A stretch of 10,365 nt of DNA from Candidatus Atribacter fermentans (GTDB taxonomy: Bacteria; Atribacterota; Atribacteria; Atribacterales; Atribacteraceae), in contig JAAYUT010000248.1 in NCBI GenBank assembly GCA_012517485.1, forward strand, positions 1 to 10,365, written 5' to 3'. The position numbers and the translations under genes are program-made. The notes beneath the pieces are model-generated. The model did no database searches, had not been told where the DNA came from, and worked only from the letters and a program-made list of their open reading frames with translations. Below, piece by piece: positions 1-6,907 of the stretch (the stretch's first letter is position 1; each line of letters opens with the position of its first letter).

Positions 1-74
1 AAAATGAATTTGCTTTGAATGGATTTTTTTATTCTTTTCAAAGAAAATTGGTTCATTTAGAAAGGGAGGATTGT

Positions 75-1373
75 ATGCTGGAACGAAAATCGATCGATAA
101 TAATCCAATCCGCGAGCAAGCAAAAAAACTTGGAATACCCACTTGTGATCTATTGATGAAAAAAATGATGGAACTAAGCAAAGTTGAGAACATTCCGAGG
201 ACATTATTTGCAGCCTGCCCTAATTCTGAATCTGTTATAAAAGCCGCTCTCAGGTCTGCCCAAAGAGCGAATGCTCCTATAAAATTCGCCGCTACCCTTA
301 ATCAAGTTGATTTAGACGGTGGATACACTGGAATGAATCAGTATGAATTTGTAAAATTGGTAAAACTTGAAGCGGAAGCCATTCATTATAACGGACCAAT
401 CATTATAGCTATCGATCATGGTGGTCCTTGGCTAAAAGACATACAAAGTCAAGAAAATTGGCCTTTAAAAAGATGTATGGATTGGATAAAAAAATCATTC
501 GAGGCTGCCATTGAAGCTGGGTACGACCTTATCCATGTGGATCCGACAGTAGATAAAACTCTACCTTCTGGTTCGGTTATACCTATCGATCTCGTAATTA
601 CAAGAACAGTAGAATTAATTGAACACGCTGAGGTTTTCCGTCGACGCCACCAATTACCACCAATATCTTATGAAGTGGGGACCGAAGAAGTCCACGGAGG
701 TTTAGCCAATTTATCCGTTTTTGAAAATTTTCTTAAGGGTTTAAAGGCTCAACTTCAAAATCGGGGTTTATCAGATGTATGGCCAATTTTTATTGTAGGT
801 AAAGTCGGAACCGATCTTCACACTACAACTTTTGATCCTCACATAGCCCGAAAATTAGTTCAAATCGCTGAAGCATACGGATCATTTATTAAGGGTCATT
901 ATACTGATTATGTTGAAAATCCTGTTGACTACCCTTTATCTGGAATGGGTGGAGCTAATGTTGGTCCTGAGTTTACCGAAGAAGAATATAATTCCCTCTT
1001 TGAATGTGAAAAGATTGAAATTCATTTGGATAAACAAGGAGCTATTCCCAAATTATCGAAATTGATGGAAAGCTTAGAGAAAGCAGTCTATCAAAGTGGT
1101 CGTTGGAAAAAATGGCTATTAGAAGAAGAAAAAGGGGCTGATTTTTTTTCTCTCTCACCTGAAAGGAGGGCTTGGCTAACCAAAACTGGTTGCCGTTATA
1201 TATGGTCATCCCCTGAAGTTGTAAAATCTCGTTTAGGTTTGTATCAAAACTTAATAAAAAATGGCTACCAAGCGGAAACCATGGTTCTTTCAGCTATAGA
1301 AAAAAGCATGGATAAATATTTCCATGCTTTCCACTTAATTGATTTAAACCAAAAAATTCAAAAAGTTCTTTAA
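75..1373 (+). CDS. GatZ/KbaZ-like class II tagatose-bisphosphate aldolase family protein
   Basis: This 432-residue protein resembles the GatZ/KbaZ family, known as the non-catalytic, stabilising subunit of class II D-tagatose-1,6-bisphosphate aldolase (E. coli GatZ is about 420 residues). Family hallmarks are visible: an N-terminal block ending NQVDLDGGYTGM (76-87, like NQVNQFGGYTGM), an IDHGGPW segment (113-119) where the family has GGDHLGPNPW, IHVDPT (153-158), YEVGTEEVHGG (199-209), a late DLHTTTFDPH segment (247-256) and GHYTDY (274-279, like AHSTDY). Asp114-His115, Asp156, His249 and His275 are candidate active-site positions. The ATG at 75 is chosen because GGGAGG lies 5 bases upstream; an in-frame TTG at 15 would add 20 residues of unlikely sequence and has no ribosome binding site. 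No GatY/KbaY catalytic partner is in the window, so it may act alone or with a distant partner. A stop at 16-18 in another frame could end an upstream gene, but too little is visible. Family assignment is good; substrate is uncertain. Confidence 0.85.
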   Translation: MLERKSIDNNPIREQAKKLGIPTCDLLMKKMMELSKVENIPRTLFAACPNSESVIKAALRSAQRANAPIKFAATLNQVDLDGGYTGMNQYEFVKLVKLEAEAIHYNGPIIIAIDHGGPWLKDIQSQENWPLKRCMDWIKKSFEAAIEAGYDLIHVDPTVDKTLPSGSVIPIDLVITRTVELIEHAEVFRRRHQLPPISYEVGTEEVHGGLANLSVFENFLKGLKAQLQNRGLSDVWPIFIVGKVGTDLHTTTFDPHIARKLVQIAEAYGSFIKGHYTDYVENPVDYPLSGMGGANVGPEFTEEEYNSLFECEKIEIHLDKQGAIPKLSKLMESLEKAVYQSGRWKKWLLEEEKGADFFSLSPERRAWLTKTGCRYIWSSPEVVKSRLGLYQNLIKNGYQAETMVLSAIEKSMDKYFHAFHLIDLNQKIQKVL

Positions 1374-1386
1374 ACCTGGTTAAAAA

Positions 1387-1428
1387 CATTTATGGGGGGC
1401 CGATTTTGGAGTCGGTCCCCCATAAATG
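1387..1428 (+). terminator. Strong hairpin after the aldolase-like gene, possible terminator or repeat
   Basis: The arms 1387-1403 and 1412-1428 pair over 17 bases (one G-T wobble) around an 8-base loop, beginning CATTTATGGGGG and ending CCCCCATAAATG. It starts 13 bases after the stop codon of the + strand gene, where a terminator is expected. However, a run of T does not follow directly; the next bases are CAAGGAGGGGAAAGA before a T-rich stretch at 1444-1457. It may therefore stop transcription poorly, protect the mRNA 3' end, or be a copy of a dispersed palindromic element. Confidence 0.55.
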
Positions 1429-1738
1429 CAAGGAGGGGAAAGATTTTTTATATTTTTATAAATTCCCTTCAAACTATTGCTTGAATCTTTTTAAAAACCT
1501 TTTTATCCTATTCTGTAAACCCATGGGTATGATAAATTAATCCCCTACAAAAGAATTTTAAATGTAGAGACATGCCATGCATGTCGAATTAGAATTTTCA
1601 TCATCGATTGGTGCTGCATAGCAGCATGAGAATTTATTCTATTTCATATTATAAATTATTTCGTTTTTTTCAAATTAATATATTATGCAAAACCCCAAAA
1701 AGTTTCATTTTAAAAAAGAAAATTTTTGAATCTTTTGT
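1429..1738. other. Convergent intergenic region with short palindromes
   Basis: This AT-rich stretch lies between the converging aldolase-like and kinase genes. I find no convincing gene in it. It holds several short inverted repeats: ACCCATGGGT (1519-1528), GACATGC/GCATGTC around CAT (1569-1585), and TGCTGC/GCAGCA around ATA (1612-1626). The final part, just after the kinase stop on the - strand, has only a weak A/T-only stem (roughly 1699-1725), so no clear terminator for the kinase operon is seen. Confidence 0.6.
1569..1585. repeat. Palindrome GACATGC-CAT-GCATGTC
   Basis: Seven-base perfect arms flank a 3-base spacer. The left side reads TGTAGAGACATGCCATG from 1563, like the outer half of dispersed palindromes of the form GTAGAGAC...GTCTCTAC found in many bacterial genomes, but here the right side decays into GAATTAG after GTC. 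A related CTACA at 1545-1549 could pair with TGTAG at 1563-1567. I read it as a degraded copy of such an element; this is inference. Confidence 0.35.
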
Positions 1739-2725
1739 CTATTCATTTTCACAAATTGAATTTAAATTTTTCCATTCTCTCTCTAAAAATATATCTCCCC
1801 CTTCAACTTTCACTTCTGGTAAAAGAAGTTGGATATCATGCCACGTTATCATTGCTGCATCCCAGGTCTGAGCGTTAGCCGCTCCAGCAGCAATACCCAA
1901 CTGTAAACATTCATCCCATTTTCTCCCATTCACGAAACCAAAAATAAATGCTGCTAAAAAAGAATCTCCAGATCCAACTGGATTAACCGAGGTTACTTTT
2001 GGAGAATAACCTAACCAAGACAATCTTTCCCCTCGAAACCATGCCCCTTTTTCTCCCAAGGTGAGAATACAATATTCAATTCCCTTGCTATTGAGAAACC
2101 CATAAAATTTGTGTAAATCATCTCCACAGATAATTTTTCTTCCCCAGGTTTCTTCTGCTTCTTCACGGTTCATTTTTACCATCCAAGGTTGAGCTTTTAA
2201 GGCTTCAATTAATGGTGCCCCACGGCTATCGATAATGGTTTTTATCCTATTTTTTTTGGCGATCTGAATCATTCGATAATAAAGAGCATGAGCACTTTGA
2301 TCAGAAACACTCCCGCATAATACAATTAATTCCACTGAAGGAATAATCTTTTCAAATGTCAATAATACTTGTTCCATTTCTTGACTGGAAATAACCGGTC
2401 CTGGTTCAAAATACGCAATTTGTTGCCAATTACGATCAACAACCGTTGTAACAACGCGGGTTAATTGTGAAATCCAAGCAGGATAAACCGGAACTCCATC
2501 TAATTCCATTAAGCTTTTTACTCTTTGACCAGTATATCCACCTAAAATGACGAAGTGGCCAACCTCAATGCCAAGCCGGTACAACACGCGACTTACATTT
2601 GAACCTTTCCCGCCGGCAATTTCTTTGACTTTTTCTACTATAACTTTTGGTTTTGGAGCAATACTATTAACAAAAAGAGTTTTATCAATACATGGATTGG
2701 GAGTGACCACTAATATTATGCCCAT
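1739..2725 (-). CDS. PfkB-family sugar kinase (1-phosphofructokinase/tagatose-6-phosphate kinase type)
   Basis: This 328-residue cytoplasmic protein is a PfkB/ribokinase-superfamily kinase of the hexose-phosphate branch (FruK/LacC/PfkB), which transfers phosphate from ATP to a sugar phosphate. Visible signatures are the start VVTPNPCIDKT (6-16), the glycine-rich substrate motif AGGKGSNVSRVL (37-48), KMNREEAEE (184-192, where the family usually has KPN..E), LTLGEKGA (221-228), and the ATP/anion-hole motif NPVGSGDSFLAAF (248-260), whose Asp254 should be the catalytic base. Length is slightly above the usual 305-315 residues because of a C-terminal tail. It is second in a - strand operon: its ATG lies inside the end of the PHP-domain gene, with a 10-base overlap and a GAGGA 12 bases upstream, so translation is probably coupled. 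The nearby GatZ-like gene suggests ketose bisphosphate metabolism, for example tagatose-6-phosphate to tagatose-1,6-bisphosphate, but fructose-1-phosphate or another sugar phosphate is equally allowed by the sequence. Confidence 0.9.
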   Translation of the reverse strand: MGIILVVTPNPCIDKTLFVNSIAPKPKVIVEKVKEIAGGKGSNVSRVLYRLGIEVGHFVILGGYTGQRVKSLMELDGVPVYPAWISQLTRVVTTVVDRNWQQIAYFEPGPVISSQEMEQVLLTFEKIIPSVELIVLCGSVSDQSAHALYYRMIQIAKKNRIKTIIDSRGAPLIEALKAQPWMVKMNREEAEETWGRKIICGDDLHKFYGFLNSKGIEYCILTLGEKGAWFRGERLSWLGYSPKVTSVNPVGSGDSFLAAFIFGFVNGRKWDECLQLGIAAGAANAQTWDAAMITWHDIQLLLPEVKVEGGDIFLEREWKNLNSICENE

Positions 2726-4056
2726 CGCTTTTTCAATTCCTCGGTTGAAAGTAAACCTATTTGTTTGAATTGATCTCTATCAGCAGGGACAACTTGACCA
2801 ATTTGATAATAGAATCTATTTTTTGTTTTCCGATCTTGAAAATTCTTTTTTGCCCATTCACTGGTATAACCTCGCTGTGAAGATTTCTCCATAATAATGT
2901 GGCCCCAAAGTATCCAAGCACTTCTTAAAAAATATGGCGCCACTGGAGTTAGTGCTGGGGATTCGAATTCATCAACAAATTTTTGTCCATATTTATTCAA
3001 CTCTGTCCCAACAAAGATAGGAAATTCCCTCCTTTTTGCTTCTTCAACTATTTCATAGAGCTTAGTAAGTTTAATGCTGCTTTCTTTCTGATCGGGAAGG
3101 TCCCAATTTCGATCGGGAACGATAAATAAGGTTTCAACCCCTTTCGCTTCGCAGAAATCCAGCAATTCTTTTGGATCCTTTTCACCACTTCGAGTCCCAT
3201 CAAGCCAAGAAAATGATGGAATCGCTCCTAAATCTAATATCATCTCAGTTACCTGCTTAATAGTCGGAAAATCACCTACATCAGGTTTAACGTATCCGAC
3301 ACCCCCATGTTTCATTAATTTAGACCGAATCAAATCATAAAAATCAGGTTTATGATTTAGAAAATTTTCAACTTTCTCTTGGGCAATCTCTAATTTCTCT
3401 GACCAGAACTTTATTTGTTCTTTTCGGTCATAAAATATCTGATCTGCCTTTATAACATAAGCCATAACCAAATGCCGTTCAGTAGGGTTTCCTGAAGGTG
3501 TTAATGGAAGAACATCTTTTTCCAGATCAATTGTAACCATTTGTAAGTATGAATTTACTTTTTTTAAAACGCTTTGGTTTCTTTTTTGGGCAATTTCTTT
3601 TAAATATTGTAATGTTTTACCCGCTTTTGTCTCTAATTCAGGAAGTCGAGTAAAACCATTTCCCATAAAATAAGCTACTCCAGGTTCTTTGGGAGAACTC
3701 AGCTCTCGATCATGAAACTCGGGTAAATACACTCGAGTTTCAATACCGCTCGATACTGGTAAGTTTAATTCAAAGCCACCCCAAAGGAATTCTTCCAAAG
3801 CATCCAAAACATCAAAATCAACACTGCCTGCCATAGACAGTCCTTCTTTTCGAGCTCGCCAGATAATATGCAAGGGAGAATAACCATAAGCATTAAAAGA
3901 AAAAAAGGTATGAAAATGGAGGTTTACTTTTGGGGAAGGATTAGGTAATGGAATTTTTTTCTGATCGGCTAATGCTTTTAGTTTTAAAAAAGCTCTTTTT
4001 CTATCCGAAAAATTAAAATTATCCAATTCACTTTCTATTTTTTCAACTGGATTCAC
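2716..4056 (-). CDS. PHP-domain protein with altered metal motifs
   Basis: This 446-residue protein begins its core with NLHFHTFFSFNAYGYSP (45-61), the HxHT motif I of the PHP (polymerase and histidinol phosphatase) metal-dependent phosphoesterase fold. The second motif, usually TDHD, appears as GSVDFDVLDALEEF (77-90), so the histidine is replaced by Phe81; the Glu of SGIETR (103-108) fits the usual GIE/GVE ligand. A long charged, probably helical insertion (about 140-250) separates this from GAIPSFSWLDGT (277-288) and FVGTELNKYGQ (348-358), where typical PHP enzymes carry further His/Asp ligands. Activity is therefore uncertain; it could hydrolyse a sugar or nucleotide phosphate with a modified metal centre. 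The start is a GTG, supported by AAAGGAGG about 9 bases upstream. It is the first gene of the operon with the PfkB-type kinase, which implies a shared pathway. No signal peptide or membrane segment is seen. Confidence 0.75.
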   Translation of the reverse strand: MNPVEKIESELDNFNFSDRKRAFLKLKALADQKKIPLPNPSPKVNLHFHTFFSFNAYGYSPLHIIWRARKEGLSMAGSVDFDVLDALEEFLWGGFELNLPVSSGIETRVYLPEFHDRELSSPKEPGVAYFMGNGFTRLPELETKAGKTLQYLKEIAQKRNQSVLKKVNSYLQMVTIDLEKDVLPLTPSGNPTERHLVMAYVIKADQIFYDRKEQIKFWSEKLEIAQEKVENFLNHKPDFYDLIRSKLMKHGGVGYVKPDVGDFPTIKQVTEMILDLGAIPSFSWLDGTRSGEKDPKELLDFCEAKGVETLFIVPDRNWDLPDQKESSIKLTKLYEIVEEAKRREFPIFVGTELNKYGQKFVDEFESPALTPVAPYFLRSAWILWGHIIMEKSSQRGYTSEWAKKNFQDRKTKNRFYYQIGQVVPADRDQFKQIGLLSTEELKKRWA

Positions 4057-4130
4057 TTTTCTATTCCTCCTTTTTTTCAGAATAAATGGTCAATCTAATT
4101 TACAGCACGAAATAAGGATGAAAAGAGTTA

Positions 4131-4192
4131 CCTCTTCACCCTAACCCTTTCCCACCAGGGGGAGTAAAAAAGTATTAATAGTTACTTCTCCT
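4131..4192. repeat. Degenerate C-rich dispersed repeat (CACCCTAACCC type)
   Basis: The segment from 4131 reads CCTCTTCACCCTAACCC and continues TTTCCCACCAGGGGGAG, closely resembling the widespread intergenic element CTCACCCTAACCC...GGGGGAGAGGG. A second inverted pair follows: GGGGGAGTAA (4159-4168) can pair with TTACTTCTCC (4183-4192) over ten positions including two G-T wobbles. It lies in the 206-base gap between the PHP gene start and the PAP2 gene stop. It is probably a non-autonomous mobile or palindromic remnant; no coding potential is seen. Confidence 0.5.
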
Positions 4193-4244
4193 CTTATGCC
4201 GCTTCCATAACACCCAATGAGAATGAAAAAATCATCTCACTATT

Positions 4245-4256
4245 ATTCAGCTGAAT
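4245..4256. repeat. Perfect 12-base palindrome ATTCAGCTGAAT
   Basis: A perfect palindrome lies 7 bases beyond the PAP2 gene stop codon. A second weak stem, TGAGAATGA/TCATCTCA with a bulge (4218-4239), follows further along the - strand transcript. Neither has a T-run after it on the - strand, so a terminator role is not supported; it could be a protein-binding site or chance. Confidence 0.25.
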
Positions 4257-4262
4257 TCCTTT

Positions 4263-5102
4263 CTATTTCAAAACTTTATAAAAAATCAAAGGTGTCATGA
4301 AAACAATCCAAAAATTAAGAATAAAGTATCTTAAAAAATATCCCCAAATCGAGATCGGAAAAATGACCTTCATTCCAAGGTATAGTGCAATGACCATAAT
4401 CATTCCTATTCCATAATTCACGAAGCGTGTCTTGAGACTCGAAGGTAAAACAAAATTGATTATTGATTTTTCGAGAATTGTCCCACACAAAATTCCTATA
4501 AGAGATCCGGCGACACGGGCTGATAAAGGGTCTGAAGAAAAATAATAGAGCACTCCTCCACCCAATAAGCTTAAGAAAAAAGCTCCACCTGGTATAAATT
4601 TTAACTTGAAGCTACCAAGCCGATGAAATAAATACCGGAACAAAAGAGCTATTACAAATCCTAAAATTGCACCACCAATAACATCGCGTGGATAATGAAC
4701 TCCTAAGTAAATCCTTGAAATTGAAACCATAATACTAAGAATAATTGCTAAAAAGAAATAAATATTCTTAGGATAGGAGCAGGCTAAAAAAAAGCTAACA
4801 GTAGCTATTGATTGAGCATGACCACTAGGAAACGATTTTCCTTCTGGATGCTCTAAAACCCGAAGTTCAGGAAATTCAGGACGAGGAAGATTAAAAACCT
4901 CCTTTAAAGAAAAATTAATATACATTGAAAAAAAAATAACTATACCAAGTTGGATGGCGATTTTCTTGTTCAAACACAGATACACAAAAGTGAGAAAAAA
5001 CAAATAAAATAATTCCGAACCTAAAAAGGAAAAAAATAGAAAGAGAAGGTCTAAAATCGGATTAGAAAAGTGCTGTAAAAAAAGAATAAATTCTTCGCTC
5101 AC
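4263..5102 (-). CDS. PAP2-family integral membrane phosphatase
   Basis: This is a PAP2 (type 2 phosphatidic acid phosphatase) superfamily membrane enzyme that removes phosphate from lipid phosphates such as undecaprenyl pyrophosphate, phosphatidic acid or phosphatidylglycerophosphate. All three catalytic signatures are intact (numbering from the GTG start): KEVFNLPRP (67-75, KxxxxxxRP), PSGH (92-95) and SRIYLGVHYPRD (129-140), with His95 and His136 expected to form the phospho-enzyme and proton-transfer pair. Hydrophobic segments run through the whole protein, with about three extra membrane helices after the catalytic domain; at 279 residues it is longer than minimal BacA-substitute PAP2 proteins. 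The GTG at 5102 is preferred because AAGGGG lies 9 bases upstream; an in-frame TTG at 5111 directly abuts that site. It follows feoB by about 95 bases but has a good promoter of its own, so a functional link to iron uptake is doubtful. The exact substrate cannot be told. Confidence 0.9.
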   Translation of the reverse strand: MSEEFILFLQHFSNPILDLLFLFFSFLGSELFYLFFLTFVYLCLNKKIAIQLGIVIFFSMYINFSLKEVFNLPRPEFPELRVLEHPEGKSFPSGHAQSIATVSFFLACSYPKNIYFFLAIILSIMVSISRIYLGVHYPRDVIGGAILGFVIALLFRYLFHRLGSFKLKFIPGGAFFLSLLGGGVLYYFSSDPLSARVAGSLIGILCGTILEKSIINFVLPSSLKTRFVNYGIGMIMVIALYLGMKVIFPISIWGYFLRYFILNFWIVFMTPLIFYKVLK

Positions 5103-5166
5103 ATTATACAACCCCTTCTTTTCTCAAAATTTCTAATCTTTTTTGAGATTCTTTAAAGGGGATATA

Positions 5167-5196
5167 ATTAAAACTGAAGCTTTTCATAGTTGTCAA
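5167..5196 (-). promoter_or_regulatory. Predicted promoter of the PAP2 gene
   Basis: On the - strand a perfect -35 box TTGACA (5191-5196) is followed after 18 bases by TTTAAT (5167-5172), matching TATAAT at five of six positions. It begins right after the feoB stop codon, so the PAP2 gene can be transcribed separately from the iron operon. The leader also contains an inverted repeat TCTCAAAA/TTTTGAGA (5122-5148) of unknown role. Confidence 0.55.
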
Positions 5197-5197
5197 A

Positions 5198-6907
5198 TTA
5201 TAAAACCAAATTTAGTAATAATCCAGTAAGAGTTGAAGCAAAAAGCATGATTATAATTCCTTGAATGAGTTTCTTCGCTCCAAGTTCTTTTAAAATTACC
5301 ATAAAAGTTGCCACACAGGGAAAAAACATGGCCAACATTACTGCTGAGATTATCAGTTGTTTTACCGTGAGTTGCAAGGGAGCAAGCAATCCCATAGCAA
5401 TATCTTTCCGGAGAAAACCAAGCACTAATACCAAGGAAACTTCGCTTGGAAGACCTAAATATTTTTGAAAAAAAGGACCGAACGCTTGAGCAATATAAGG
5501 GAAAAGATCGGTCATAAAGAGAAGATTAACTGCCAGAATTCCTAAGGAAACAATTGGAAGGGCTTCTTTTAAAAACCCTTTGACTCGCAACCATAATTTA
5601 GGAATGAGTGTTTTCCAATAGGGGAAACGGTAAGGGGGTATTTCCAGAATAAGAGCCGGACGATAACCTTTTATAGAATATTTCAATATAAACCCCAAGA
5701 TAATCCATACCAGGAGCAGGATGAAATAAACGAACATAACCGGAAGTGTACCGTATTTTCCTAAAACTCCAAAAATGAGGGCTTGTTGTGAAGCACAGGG
5801 GACAGCAATTGAAATTAAAACCGATATGATAAATCTCTCAGTTTTACTTTCCAATATTCTTGTAGACATTATTCCTGGCACATTGCATCCTAAGCCTAAT
5901 AAAGTAGGGACTATTGCATATCCATGTAACCCTATTCGATGAAAAAAACCATCCAACAAAACCGCCAAACGAGGGAGATAACCAGTATCTTCTAAAAGTC
6001 CAAGAATAAAATAAAAAGAAATTATATAGGGAAGGACAACTCCCAATTCAACGTAAATTCCAGTGGAAAGCAAACCAAGTGATTGTTCAAAATCGATTTT
6101 TCCTTCAACGAGATGTCCTATTAAAATTGTTCTTAAAAAAGGTGAAAAAGAGAAATATCGATCAAGAATCAATAAGAAAGGGTAATAAAATCGATAAAAA
6201 AACGGGTCAAGAATATAATTTATAAGCCCTTCTCCAATAAACCGAACAATCCAAAATACACTATATAAAACTACCAAACCAATGAGAAATCCACTCACTG
6301 GTAGCAGGGTCGCTTCCTTTAAACGATCGACCCAGGTTGGCTTTTTATAAGAAAAAGATTGTACTGCTTGAATAACCTGACCGATTTCTTGCCAACGTTC
6401 TTGATGGGAACCCGGCACAAGAGTTGGAACTCGGGCTTGGTCAAGAGCGTGTAGAAGCTTCTTCATGCCTTCTCCAGTCGTTGCGACTACTGGAATAACT
6501 GGAATACCTAAAATCTTTGAAAGTGATGGAATATCTATTTTAACTCCTCTTCTCTGAACCTCATCCCACATATTGAGAGCAATTATCATCGGTTTCTTTT
6601 TTTCTAAAAGCTCAAAAGTAAGATAAAGATTTCGCTCAAGGTTACCGGCATCAATGACATTAACAACAATATCAGCTTCATCAATCAGTTTTCCAGCAAT
6701 TCTTTCGGCTTCAGCATCAGATTCCAAAGCGTAAGTTCCAGGAGCATCAATTAACTCAAATTTCTCTCCTTCACGACTTATTTGGCTTCGAGAAATCTCA
6801 ACTGTTGTTCCTGGATAGTTAGAAGAAACCGCATAAATCCCGCTTAATCGGGTAAAAAAAACGCTTTTTCCGACATTTGGATTCCCTGCTAAAACGATTT
6901 TTTTCAT
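5198..6907 (-). CDS. feoB: Ferrous iron transport protein FeoB (compact form)
   Basis: FeoB is the inner-membrane Fe(II) transporter with an N-terminal GTPase domain. The G motifs are all visible: GNPNVGKS (8-15, G1), YPGTT (31-35, G2), DAPG (54-57, G3), NMWD (112-115, G4) and ATTGEG (142-147, G5). The membrane part (about 200-569) holds the two Gate-type regions with conserved cysteines: GLGCNVPGIMSTR (338-350), PCASQQALIFG (370-380), LGFLRKDIAMGLLAP (496-510) and PCVATFMVILKELG (530-543). At 569 residues it is much shorter than E. coli FeoB (773). The linker between the G domain and the first membrane helix is only about 50 residues, so the helical GDI domain appears reduced, and there is no C-terminal cysteine-rich cytoplasmic tail. 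The ATG overlaps the feoA stop (ATGA) and has only a weak ribosome binding site, indicating translational coupling. It should be Fur-repressed from the promoter ahead of fur. Assignment is firm. Confidence 0.96.
   Translation of the reverse strand: MKKIVLAGNPNVGKSVFFTRLSGIYAVSSNYPGTTVEISRSQISREGEKFELIDAPGTYALESDAEAERIAGKLIDEADIVVNVIDAGNLERNLYLTFELLEKKKPMIIALNMWDEVQRRGVKIDIPSLSKILGIPVIPVVATTGEGMKKLLHALDQARVPTLVPGSHQERWQEIGQVIQAVQSFSYKKPTWVDRLKEATLLPVSGFLIGLVVLYSVFWIVRFIGEGLINYILDPFFYRFYYPFLLILDRYFSFSPFLRTILIGHLVEGKIDFEQSLGLLSTGIYVELGVVLPYIISFYFILGLLEDTGYLPRLAVLLDGFFHRIGLHGYAIVPTLLGLGCNVPGIMSTRILESKTERFIISVLISIAVPCASQQALIFGVLGKYGTLPVMFVYFILLLVWIILGFILKYSIKGYRPALILEIPPYRFPYWKTLIPKLWLRVKGFLKEALPIVSLGILAVNLLFMTDLFPYIAQAFGPFFQKYLGLPSEVSLVLVLGFLRKDIAMGLLAPLQLTVKQLIISAVMLAMFFPCVATFMVILKELGAKKLIQGIIIMLFASTLTGLLLNLVL

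Noticed and set aside
1608..1871. Open frame of 87 codons on the + strand
   Set aside because: It runs into the 3' end of the well-supported kinase gene on the opposite strand, has no ribosome binding site, and its translation is low-complexity AT-rich sequence.
2547..2768. Open frame on the + strand opposite the kinase start
   Set aside because: It is antisense to the conserved N-terminal PfkB motifs and shows no family features.
4218..4239. Hairpin TGAGAATGA/TCATCTCA considered as a terminator for the PAP2 gene
   Set aside because: The stem has a bulge, is weak, and is not followed by a T-run on the - strand.
5122..5148. Inverted repeat TCTCAAAA/TTTTGAGA considered as the feoB terminator
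   Set aside because: Its 11-base loop and A/T-rich stem are weak, the bases following on the - strand are AAAGAAGGGG rather than T, and it lies downstream of the predicted PAP2 promoter.
5265..5468. Open frame on the + strand within feoB
   Set aside because: It is antisense to the conserved C-terminal FeoB motifs; no independent evidence for a gene.
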